Shown piece after piece: positions 22,491-54,902 of a stretch of 64,000 bases of DNA. Source of the DNA: Trematomus loennbergii (taxonomy: Eukaryota > Chordata > Actinopteri > Perciformes > Nototheniidae). The stretch spans positions 449,501-513,500 of the forward strand of contig JAAOOA010000201.1 of NCBI GenBank assembly GCA_012861695.1, written 5' to 3'. Under the pieces are notes generated by a model that searched no databases, was not told the DNA's origin, and saw nothing but the letters and a program-made list of their open reading frames with translations. A program made the position numbers and the translations under genes. Numbering within the stretch: the first letter of the stretch is position 1; every line of letters starts with the position of its first letter.

Positions 22491-24010
22491 GTTTAAAGAT
22501 CACCTATCATGCAAAATCCACTTCTTTATGTCTTCTCTACATCACCATGTGTCCCCTCTTCTTCATGTCTCTTCTACATCAACATGTGTCCCCTCTTCTT
22601 CATGTCTCTTCTACATCAACATGTGTCCCCTCTTCTTCATGTCTCTTCTACATCACCATGTGTCCCCTCTTCTTCATGTCTCTTCTACATCAACATGTGT
22701 CCCCTCTTCTTCATGTCTCTTCTACATCAACATGTGTCCCCTCTTCTTCATGTCTCTTCTACATCAACATGTGTCCCCTCTTCTTCATGTCTCTTCTTCA
22801 TCAACATGTTTCCCCTCTTCTTCATGTCTCTTCTACATCAACATGTGTCCCCTCTTCTTCATGTCTCTTCTACATCAACATGTGTCTCCTCTTCTTCATG
22901 TCTCTTCTACATCACCATGTGTCCCTCTTCTTCATGTCTCTTCTACATCAACATGTGTCCCCTCTTCTTCATGTCTCTTCTACATCAACATGTGTCCCCT
23001 CTTCTTCATGTCTCTTCTACATCACCATGTGTCCCCTCTTCTTCATGTCTCTTCTACATCAACATGTGTCCCCTCTTCTTCATGTCTCTTCTACATCACC
23101 ATGTGTCCCCTCTTCTTCATGTCTCTTCTACATCAACATGTGTCCCCTCTTCTTCATGTCTCTTCTACATCAACATGTGTCCCTCTTCTTCATGTCTCTT
23201 CTACATCAACATGTGTCCCCTCTTCTTCATGTCTCTTCTTCATCAACATGTTTCCCCTCTTCTTCATGTCTCTTCTACATCAACATGTGTCCCCTCTTCT
23301 TCATGTCTCTTCTACATCAACATGTGTCCCCTCTTCTTCATGTCTCTTCTTCATCAACATGTTTCCCCTCTTCTTCATGTCTCTTCTACATCAACATGTG
23401 TCCCCTCTCTTCATGTCTCTTCTACATCAACATGTGTCTCCTCTTCTTCATGTCTCTTCTACATCACCATGTGTCCCTCTTCTTCATGTCTCTTCTACAT
23501 CAACATGTGTCCCCTCTTCTTCATGTCTTTCTACATCAACATGTGTCCCTCTTCTTCATGTCTCTTCTACATCAACATGTGTCCCCTCTTCTTCATGTCT
23601 CTTCTTCATCAACATGTTTCCCCTCTTCATGTCTCTTCTACATCAACATGTGTCCCCTCTTCTTCATGTCTCTTCTACATCAACATGTGTCTCCTCTTCT
23701 TCATGTCTCTTCTACATCACCATGTGTCCCCTCTTCTTCATGTCTCTTCTACATCAACATGTGTCCCCTCTTCTTCATGTCTCTTCTACATCAACATGTG
23801 TCCCCTCTTCTTCATGTTCTTCTACATCAACATGTGTCCCTCTGTGTGAAGAGACTCTGAAAGTTTCAGGAAAAAATATTCGCTCACTTTTTGTCCTGAT
23901 CCATTTCTATAAAAACCTGTCTGAAAATGAGCTGATCAGATTTTGGCCACTTTATGATGTCATCACGATGTGTTGGCTTGTGTAACTATTAGCCAATCAC
24001 CAACCAAGGT
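22491..24010 (+). mobile_element. Element carrying an expanded 37-bp minisatellite
   Basis: The left end ttaaagatcacctatcatgc leads into the tandem array. The right part, about 23846-24010, contains gaaagtttcagg, tgagctgatcagattttggcc and agccaatcaccaacc. The same right part occurs inverted at 57718-57884 next to a shorter array. The two are copies of one element family with different array lengths. Confidence 0.75.
22547..23845 (+). repeat. 37-bp minisatellite, about 35 units
   Basis: The unit is cttcatgtctcttctacatc followed by aacatgtgtcccctctt. Variants have atcacc for atcaac, ttcatcaacatgttt for tacatcaacatgtgt, or a missing C or CTT. Because 37 is not a multiple of 3 and the unit has no stop in any forward frame, all three forward frames stay open for over 440 codons. 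The encoded Leu-His-Ser-rich repeats are an artefact of the array. Confidence 0.95.
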
Positions 24011-24550
24011 AACCCAAAATGTAAAAAATACACCAAAAAAAAAAGAAAATGTAATTAAAAGAATCTACCCTATGCATAAACGAAACCTCAACCATAGCTA
24101 ACTCTATACTTACTACAACTCCATATCTAACACCCCTCCTCCCCCCACCCCCACAATGAATATCGACCAATCACGTTGTTGCTTGATCTGTGGGACCAGC
24201 GTTTGCAGTCGGGAAGAAAAGCAAAGTCGAGTGGCAGCTCACCGCACACTTCATAAGGAGTGTGACCGGGATTTTCCTTCAGGCAGAATCTACACAGCAC
24301 ATCAGCCGCCCCGTTGAACAGCCTATCATGCCAGCAGCACATGGGGCCAGAGCTTTACTCTGTGTGTGTTGCAACTTGCATATGTATTGCACTTGACGCA
24401 CACACACGCATGGCGTAATTTCCACTGGGGACAGAGGGGACATGTCCACCCCACTTTTTGAAACCCGTTTGTGTCCCCCCATTTTACAAATATGTTTATT
24501 ATTATTTTTAACGGAAGCCGCCATCGCCACGGAGGAGCGCACAGCCTCTG

Positions 24551-24577
24551 TGAGCGAGCGAGACAGAGAGAGAGAGG

Positions 24578-24653
<76 letters not shown>

Positions 24654-24747
24654 CAGAGAGAAGAGAGAGGGAGAGAGAGAGAGAGAGAGGAGAGAGGAGA
24701 AGATAGAGACAGAGAGAGAGAGGGAGAGAGACAGAGAGAGAGAGAGC
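24551..24747 (+). repeat. GA-rich microsatellite
   Basis: About 200 bp of nearly pure purine, mainly GA dinucleotides with GGGA and CAGA interruptions. Arg-Glu frames through it are not genes. Confidence 0.95.
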
Positions 24748-25500
24748 TAGGGAGTGCACACCTTTATCTATTTAATATAGTTGTAACAAATAAAGTAAGA
24801 AATCATTCCAATTTGTACTATATTGTATTTAAAAGGGGATGATTAGTAAAATATGCATAAATAAAAGAAAGCATGCTAACTAGGTAACATAAGATAAGAA
24901 TAAACCAGTTGAAATGATTTGTTATTGGTGATCATATTCTAAAGATGTTTGGATTATTGAAAAGTATACAGCTCCCTTTCATCTGAGTGTTGAGAGCTGT
25001 ATCCATCAATTCATGTTGTGCTCAAAGTGCTCCAGATTGATGCATGCCCCCGACCCCCTAGAGGAGGTGAGGTCCACCCCCAAATAAAGCAGGTTAAAAT
25101 AATTAAATTGCTTACATTTTCTTTTAGTAAACACTGCAAACGGGTCCCACAGACCCAAACAGCACACAAAGGTTAAAGGTAAGCAGATAATAATGTTAAA
25201 ATGTGCTACACTGCCAAAAAAGTAGCTCACGACTTGTTTTATTTTTTGAAAGTAGCCCTCATCCTAAAAAAGGTTGGAGACCCCTGCTCTAAAGACAGAG
25301 AATCAGCACTTTTGAAACAGGCTGAAACAGAGGGGATTATGGGATGCTGCAATGATCTGTTTGGTGTTTCAGCCAATCAGAGACAGGCTCTGTATATATC
25401 TGAGACCTGTAATATATTGATGAGAAACAGTATAATAGGGGACCTTTAAAGCAAAAAGGATGTATTTTTCCTGCTTCACTCAAGCCTATGAAATGCAAAT

Positions 25501-25915
25501 GCTTTTATACTCCCTCCCCTCTCTGCATCTTCCAATGACTCACACCTCCCCCTCCCCCCCTGCGTGTCGTACGTTTTCTCCCCCTTCTCCTCCCACCTCC
25601 CGTCCCTCTGTCTCTCCCTCTCATTCGCCCACATCCTCTCGCTTTCTCCACCAGGCTTCCAACGCTCTGCAGGTAATGTTGAAAAAGATTGATCTATTAT
25701 TTCTTCAATCCCTCCTCCTTTTCTCCTCCTCCTCTCCTCCTGCTCTGTGCTTTTTCACCGTCTCATCCCTCCATTGGTCCTCATTCTCTGTCACTGCCTG
25801 AATCAGCAGAGAAATTGAACTGGTTTGTGGTCCGGAACAGGTTGACAGTAGGTTCATAAATAGGTATGGATTATTAGCTTTTGATTTATGTGTCCTTCTC
25901 TGTGTAACGGAGGTT

Positions 25916-25997
<82 letters not shown>

Positions 25998-26331
25998 TGT
26001 GTATGGGTGTGTGTGTGTGTGTGTGTGCTAGCATCTTTTCCACAGGCTGTCATCCCTAAGGCTGCGTCACTATCATCACAATGTTCGGCAGAGAGTGTGA
26101 AGTCCTTGTGACTGATGGAAATTGAGGCTGTTATCTTAAATGAAATGCTATTTTCGACATCGGCTATTTTCTATTTCCATCTGTCTCTTTGTACGCCGAA
26201 TCCCTCGCTCATCCTTTTTCTCAACAACCCTACATAAGAAGATGATTATGATACATGTTGGTGTATTAGCACTGCGTTGTCATGTATAGCACACATGTTT
26301 AAATAAAGCATTTTTTTTCTTTTTTGTGCAG
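25501..26331 (+). promoter_or_regulatory. Likely eno2 upstream region and 5' UTR
   Basis: Pyrimidine-rich DNA at 25540-25670 ends ctctgcag|gtaatg at 25672, which could be the donor of a noncoding first exon. The first coding exon has an acceptor at 26331, one base before the ATG. Vertebrate enolase genes usually have a noncoding exon 1, so a spliced leader is expected, but its position here is a guess. A GT run fills 25919-26028. Confidence 0.35.
25919..26028 (+). repeat. (GT)n microsatellite
   Basis: About 110 bp of GT dinucleotides with two AT and one GG interruption, upstream of the eno2 start codon. Confidence 0.95.
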
Positions 26332-26332
26332 G

Positions 26333-34936
<8,604 letters not shown>

Positions 34937-35440
34937 GTGCCATTAGCGTTAGCACACAAGCTAATTAGCACGCTCAACATATCAATCACACTTAATTTCC
35001 CTGACGGGCACATAGTAATGAAATGATCACATTTGTTTCCGCAGAGCTTTAACCTCACTAAGACACGATTAAAAGCATTAAGACTAATCATTTTCAAATA
35101 ACTGAAATGCATTGTAGCTACAGTATATTGACCATACGCTTCAGCAAGTGATTGACTTGAATTGACTGCAGCCAGTTGCAGCAAATCCTGAACAAAGCCT
35201 GGAGGAGAGAAATCAGTGTTTCACCTCCTGGCAGCGAGCACTTTCCCTGATGCACTCGTTAGTTTCTTTCTCTTCCCTGATCTCTCAGTCACTGCAGATG
35301 TGTTTTGATCTTTTGAGCCCTGATGTTTCCACTCCCTGTTCCTCATGTCGTTTCTAATGTGAACCTTCAGCAGCTTGCTACACAATTGTATCTCACTTTG
35401 TCTGGTTATACCCAATAAAGAAATGGAAACATATTCATTT
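34937..35440 (+). terminator. eno2 3' UTR with poly(A) signal
   Basis: About 500 bases follow the stop codon. A canonical AATAAA is at 35414-35419, so cleavage is expected about 15-25 bases later. No other gene was seen here. Confidence 0.6.
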
Positions 35441-35507
35441 GAACCAAAGATGTTTGTGCGATTGTTTATTAAAGTGGAGGCTCTGCTGTGTCATTTGTTC
35501 TTCTTAC

Positions 35508-36360
35508 TTAAAGGGGCCCTATTATGCTAATTCTAAGGTTCATATTTGTATTTAGTGTATCTACTGTGACAACGTTCCATGCTTTAAAGGTAGGGTAGGT
35601 AAGAATGGAGAAACCAGCTCGAGTGCGCTAATTTGAAAGTACGCAGCCGAAGAAAATCTGCCCCTTCCTTCAGACTTCCTTACAGAGCCCCTCCTCCAAC
35701 ACACACGAACGCGCACATGACCAATGAGGGCACGAGATAAGTTTGTGCACAGATGGAAGGCTGACAGGCAGGTAGGCCATCCAGTTATTTTAGCCGGGCC
35801 GGCTCAGATGATTGGTCGTGCTTTTTACAGCGCCACGGCTTCCACAGATGAAATATTTTAATGTATTTATTGTCAAAGCATTTCATATATTCATTGCTAT
35901 CGGGATGTTAAGAGCATTCCATGGAATATAACAAAAAGGGTTTCTGAGTTAATTACCTACCCCACCTTTAATGTTCAAAAAGCTCTTAATTTTTCTCATA
36001 CTGCCTGTGCTGCAGCACCTCTTTTCACCCTCTGTCTGAAACCAGAGCCCAGTCTGCTCTGATTGGTTAGCTGGCAGGCTCTGTTGCGATTGATCAAACG
36101 CTTAGAGATGTCCCGTCCCTTACCCTATCACGTACAATTTGTTGAATCGCTAGCCAATAGAAGAGTGAGTGTTATATAGTGATGTCATTATGTTACAGAA
36201 GTAAACAAAGGAGTCAAATGGTGTTTCAGGCAGGGGTGAGACAAACTCCCTCTGAGGGAACGTTGGGATTTTAGCCATTGGAGACCATTTACATGCACAA
36301 AAACCTTTATAACACTACAGGAGAGGGAAAACACAAAGAAGCATAATGAGGCCTCTTTAA
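35508..36360 (+). mobile_element. GGGCCCTATTATGC-family element with a nested TTAA MITE
   Basis: TTAA at 35508-35511 precedes aggggccctattatgc. The right end is gcataatgaggcctctttaa, with TTAA at 36357-36360. The two ends are inverted repeats. The inside matches 21202 and 54494 but is split at ccatgctttaatgttc by the MITE at 35584-35971. Confidence 0.85.
35584..35971 (+). mobile_element. TTAA-flanked MITE copy 3, with known empty site
   Basis: TTAA at 35584-35587 and 35968-35971 flanks the element. Removing element plus one TTAA restores catgctttaatgttcaaaa, which is what uninterrupted host copies show near 21274, 15778 and 54558. This directly demonstrates TTAA target duplication and precise element borders. 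Confidence 0.92.
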
Positions 36361-36984
36361 AAGATGAATAATCACTGAATTAAATATGGGTTAAAGCAAG
36401 AAAACCACATGCACTTCTCTCTAGTAGAAACATTCAACCATGTTCCACTTCTGCCCACATTAAATATTGATGTCACAGCAGGTGTTGGACATCACTTACA
36501 AAAAAGAAGTACAGGAATCTTGCAGAAAAAGGTGAAGGTCATTCCTGCTGCAAACATCTGAGTGAAAACCTGAGAGGTTATGACAGAATCTTAAAGGAAT
36601 CCAACAACCTACGAGGAATCTTTACGGCTCTAGATTAGTATACTGTATTTTTGCACATAGCCTACTTGCCTGTGCAAAGGTTTATTGTATAAAGAATATG
36701 CAGTGTACAAAGATAATACTGCAGAAACAGGTGCTTTAATGTAACAAATATAGACTGATGTGAAGACTTTACAGTAATTAAATCATATCTAACAAATACA
36801 ATATACATTAAGGGATAAAACATGATATACAGGTAGATAATTTTAGTTGGTATATATCTAATTATTTTTCACTTCCTTCACATATGGCACCTCGAGCTCC
36901 CTCCTGATAGCAACACTTCAGTTGCTGTGGCTCCATTGTGTCGGCACGCGGCAGCAATTATCAATTACCAGCTGCAGCACGCGC

Positions 36985-38260
36985 TTAATTGTTATTTCCT
37001 CCAGTCTGAGGTTTGTTTCTCTCACTGAGCAGCAGAGGGAGCTCCACGAGGCCTCTCTGTCTCTCTCTGTCTCTCTCTGTCTCTCCCCCCCTCTTCCCCC
37101 CTTTTTTGTATTTCTCCTGCTGCTTGTCGTGCCGGGCTGCTGCTGATGATGATGAAGGAAGGCTGCAGCCGCGCATGCGCACCGCGTACAGTCTCCGATC
37201 CCGGTTTCCATGGTCACCACACAATAGGAGACGGGACAGGGGGCTGCGTGAAGGGGAGAGAGAGAGAGAGAGGGCGACAGCAGCGGAGCGGAGGGAGGGG
37301 GTGAGGAAGAGGAGGGAGTGAAGAAGAGGAGGGGGGTGACTGAGGAAGAAGAGGAGGAGGGGGGTGAGGAAGAGGAGGAGGGGGGGAGGTCTGCAGAGCC
37401 GCTTGACTGGACACACCGCTGCAAGCTTCCTCCAGACAGACAGACAGAAACACAGACAGACAGAAAACATACACCTTTATATGGTTATTCCTTATGATTG
37501 CAATTATTCCTGACGAGTTGCAGCTCTCTTTGTTAAAACCCCTGGCATTATCTGTAAAATGCACACATGTCTTTTCTGTTAAATCAACATTTACAGCTGG
37601 TTTTGCATTGGATTACGTGAGTCCTGCAGGAACAAAGAGCTGCTGGACAGACTCGTCCTCCTCTTCAGGGTTCATGTTGAGATACAGCCGAGCTCTTACA
37701 GTAAAGGTGACTCTGGAGGGACTAGGCAACAGAGAGAGACCCTCCCTCTTGATCCCCTCCCTCTTCAGAGTTTTTGGCCCTCTCTCTGCGCCTCTCTTCC
37801 TCCTCCCCCTCTCTCCTCATGCAAATCACGCCCTCTTCTCTCTCCCTTTCTCTCACCCGACGTGCATCCCTCTCTCTATCCCTAAAAAATTGTGACTGTA
37901 AGACCGAAGAGGGGATATATATAAAAAAAAAAGTGCAAGTCGTCTTAGAGGAAGAAGGGGGAGTAGGTAGGGTGGGAGAAAGGGGGGGCACAAAAAGAAA
38001 AAGGGAGAAAGGGGGTGGGGAAGAGGCGAGGGTATACGCATCAATTTGTAGTCTTCAGTTGGCACCCCTGGTTTTTTTCTTCTTCCTGCAACGAATAGAA
38101 AGAGATTTCTTCTGCATTATTGTTATTATCGGAGCGCGTTGCAATATGAAGCCTGTGTTGACAGACTGTGCGTGTCAGCGTGCAACATAAAACGACAAAA
38201 CAGAGGGGGAGAAAGGAAAGGGAGAGTGAGAGTGAGAGCACGCATCGCTGGATATTATAG
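36985..38260 (+). promoter_or_regulatory. atn1 promoter and 5' UTR exon
   Basis: The region has GC-richer DNA with long pyrimidine and purine tracts (gaggagggggg-type). It ends in a strong donor, GATATTATAG|gtaagt at 38260/38261. The next acceptor in line, ttgtttgcag at 39984, begins the exon that carries the atn1 ATG. The exon start is not determinable. Apparent Glu/Arg- or Pro/Ser-rich frames here are compositional. Confidence 0.5.
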
Positions 38261-40088
38261 GTAAGTACAACAAAAAAGGGGGAAAAATGGATGCTTATAC
38301 TGGATATTTGGAGCTATTCCTGCTGGCCACGTTTGTCCTTTCCCTCCCCATTCTTTTTTTCCTTTGTGCGTTAATTATCATCATACTCCTGTCCTGGCTA
38401 AATGATGTCCCGGTGAATTAATGGTAATAGAGTGCACGACGCGCAGCCACATTCCTGCGAGGAAAAGGGAGAAGAAGGGAGAGCCGGTGTTAAAAAAAAA
38501 AAATGCCATGATTCGCCATTCCCTATCATGTTTCCCTTTTTTAAGATGTGCAGCGTGTGGTGCACAGGCATCCATTCTGTGAACATGTATGTGCTACTGA
38601 ACACGACCCTCTCCCCGGCGGAGGGGCACTGTGCTCCGCCGGGTTTTAGTCTCAGGGCCGGTCTCCTCTGCTGCATGTGTATCAATAACATTCGCAGGAG
38701 AGAAAGGAAGAAAGAGTCGTTGCAGTGCTGGTGATGTAAGCAGAGCAAACTGCACGCTGCTGCTTTGCATCACATGCAGTGGTCAATGTGTTGATGAATG
38801 CATGTGCTGTGTGCATGCTAAGGGGACATGGTGTGTGTTAGGGATGTGTGTGTGTGTAGTTGTTTACTGACCATGGCTAAGGACCTGGCAGTGGACAGTA
38901 GCTGCCACCTGTAACTGAGATGCATTATGTATACAGTCACTGTGCACCGACTGCTTCCTGTCACTGTGATAAACTTAGTCATATGTATGGTAATTAGCCT
39001 GACTGTACATACACTGCATTGCCTATAAAACACATGTGTTTTTTCTATGATGCATATGGAGTGTGAACAGTGACAGTTATTAAGATCTGATTGGATCAGT
39101 CACTGCAGCATGCACTAATAATTAATGCATAGCCATGTGTAGTGGAGCAGGATTTACAGGAATCAAACACACAAATCAGTGATGGCTACGATATTTACTG
39201 GAGTGTACAGCTTACTGTTCGGCCAAATATATCTTTCTTTTTACATCCAGCGGCGTGGACTATTTATATCCTCATTCAAAATACATGAGCCATTTTTATT
39301 TCGTCATAGTGGTACATGAATGAATGGATTCAACGAGCCCTTGCAAAGTCTACCTATGTTGACAGGCACACCCAAATGGATAGAGGATCCTAGCATTGTT
39401 CATTTCCCTTAATGGGTGGCTGGATGGATAAATATAAATCTGATTCTGCCGACCATAACCAGGCCATGTGGGTTAACCACAAGTGTATGTGGGTTTTGGC
39501 TGTTGTGGTGAAGGTGGAAGGAGGGGGGTGTGGTCCCATATTCTCAACATGTTTGCTGGAGTCTTCTGCAGGCCGCTATCCAAAATGCAGCCAACCAATC
39601 AGAACCTTTCTGCTCTGCTCTTATTATCTGTTTCGGTGTTATTGCACCGAATTATACAATAACCAGACCAGTGCATTAGTGTGAGTGTTTTAACCTATTG
39701 TGCCTTTGCTGCTATGGTGAAGAGAGAAAGCAAAGAGGAACGTGAGTGAAAACGAGTCATGCCAATATAGTGTGAAGCATGCTGGGTATTTAAATGTTGC
39801 AACAGTGCATTTGCAGTTTTATAACACAGATGTTTTCATAATGTCACACATTATTGTACTCCACACTTGCTGCAGAAAGCAAAAATAGTGTGTATCTTTA
39901 CCTATGCAGAACCTTTCATTCTCTGCAGGGTTTGCATGCAGATAAATACTGAATAATGCCTTCTTTGTTTATGCTTGTTTGCAGGTCTTGCTAGCTGTAA
40001 CACACACAGCCCAGTCAGTAAGCAACAGGAAGCCGTTCAGCCCCTGCAATGGCTTGTGTTGTAAAATGGATGTTTTAAAGAAGACATA

Positions 40089-53067
<12,979 letters not shown>

Positions 53068-54493
53068 GGGAGGGGCACGACGGAGAGCAGCATGGAGAAA
53101 CACGAGGGAGAATGTGTGCACTGAAAACAATGAAGGAACAAAGAAAAAGCTGGACTAATGGACTGAGGAGGAATTTAAAGGGTTTCACTAAAGCGTGGCA
53201 CACGTCCCTGCTGCACCACGACGACTCCAGCGCTCCCCTGCAAACGTTCCTCCAACTCCCGTCCTGTTTTGTATCGTGCTCTGTACAGTATATTAGATGG
53301 GGGCGGCAATAGTGCAGTACAGTATGTGTAAAATACTTGATGCCAGAAGGAATGTGTACATGAGTCTCTTTTATGTCATTGCATGTAGCTAGGCGCTTTA
53401 TTCCGAACTGGTGGGACTTTTTGTTTCTATTTTTAGTAATTACCCCCTCCTTTGTACCTGAGGGGCGTCCTATATGCATGAGACCAGCAATTTAGTGTTA
53501 CGTTAATGATCAATAGTATTGTTATTATGATTAATGTCGTCTGTTGTTGATAATGATATAATTATATATACAGTACATATTATTTGTATTTTTTTACATT
53601 TTCATGGTACGGCAGTCGGTTTTTATTTTATTTTTTATTTTCGATTTACCTTGTGAAACAAGATGCAAATGAAGGCAAACAAATCTGGAAAAAATTATAA
53701 TCTTTTTTTGCTAGTCTCTTGCGTATTCATGCGTGCACTGTTTTCTCCCCCCTTTTTTCTCTCACATACATTCAGACAATTTGCCCCGTCTTTGTTTTAT
53801 ACAAGTCACTCATGCACAAAGCATATCAAATTCCTCTCGTCTCCCCCTCCCCCCTTACTCTCCCTCTCTCTCTCTTTCTGACTCCCCCCTCTTTCTCTGC
53901 GTCCCTCCCTCTCTTGGTTGTGTGTAGCTAATAGGAGACACATGGGATGAGTGTGAGACATGGGAGTTGAGGCGCTCCAGTGAACACCAGCCACCCTGTA
54001 GAGAGCATTCCTTACTGCACAGTAAAAAAAAAAATTGAAAAGGGAGAGAAAGAGGGAGAGAAATGAAAAGGAGAAGCTGAGATGTGATTTAGTGCTGGAG
54101 GCTCAGGGCGGTGTTCTCACCGTGTCCGGCTGCAGGACTCTCCTTCAAACGGACACGGATCACTGGAGACGGCCTTCGTGCTGAAACACAGAATCACTGC
54201 TGGCAGATCTGTGTAAAAAACTTCACAATATGATTTGTGTCATCATGGTCAGAGTGGGGAGGGTGACTTTAAGAATGTATCCTGTTACAGTTACTAGGTA
54301 CGTGTAAGAAAATGTAATCTGTAACCTAACCTGAGTATCACGATATAAAGTAATGTAACCTGATTACTTTCCCTTATTTTTGGATGCAATGCAATAAATA
54401 CAAGAAAATAGAAATATCAATAAGATGGGTTTTACACAAGTGTTGTATGTAAAAAAAAAATCAATGTTACCTTGGAAAAGAAGAATGTGTCCT

Positions 54494-54902
54494 CTTAGAG
54501 GGGTCCTATAATTCTCATTATCATATTTGTATATTGTGCCTGGCACATGTCTCCATGCTTTAATGTTCAAAAAGCTCTTTATTTTCTCATACTGCCTGTG
54601 CTGCAGCCTCTTTTCACCCTCTGTCTGAAACCAGAGCCCAGTCTGCTCTGATTGGTTAGCTGGCCGGCTCTGTTGTGATTGGACAACCGCTTAGAGATGT
54701 CCCGCCCCTTAGCCTATCACGTACAATGTGTAGGAGAGCTAGCTAATAGAAGCGCAAGTGTTACATCGTGATGTTATGAAGTTAAACAAAGGAGTCCAAT
54801 GGAGGCGTTTCGGGGGGGGGGGGTGTGGGAGACATACCTATAAAACCTATAATACAATACAAGAAAGGGAAAACCCTAAAAAGCATAATAGGGCCTCTTT
54901 AA
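54494..54902 (+). mobile_element. GGGCCCTATTATGC-family element, uninterrupted copy
   Basis: It begins aggggtcctataattctc and ends gcataatagggcctctttaa. At 54558 it shows the intact site ccatgctttaatgttc that carries the nested MITE in the copy at 35508. A poly-G run lies near 54812. Confidence 0.85.

Larger units (their letters stand above)
20986..25500. other. Intergenic repeat-rich region, mlf2 to eno2
   Basis: No host gene was recognised. It holds a TTAA-type element with a LINE piece (21202-21922), the 37-bp minisatellite element (22491-24010), a GA tract (24551-24747), and an old element end (aggttggagacccctgctc) near 25270. The remaining DNA is unremarkable. Confidence 0.6.
35441..36984. 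other. Intergenic, eno2 to atn1
   Basis: Most of the left half is the nested element pair at 35508-36360. The stretch 36361-36984 is AT-rich and without features I recognise. Confidence 0.6.

Noticed and set aside
22547..23845. CRISPR-like look of a regular 37-bp periodic array
   Set aside because: The whole 37-bp unit repeats with no unique spacers, and the host is a vertebrate. It is a minisatellite.
22421..23985. Three overlapping open frames of about 450-500 codons
   Set aside because: They are forced by a stop-free 37-bp tandem repeat read in three frames, and the peptides are pure repeat. No splice or start context supports a gene.
24442..24842. Arg-Glu rich open frames
   Set aside because: They are translations of a GA microsatellite.
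36918..37895. Pro/Ser/Arg-rich open frames on both strands
   Set aside because: They reflect purine/pyrimidine tracts of the atn1 promoter and 5' UTR, with no conserved domain.
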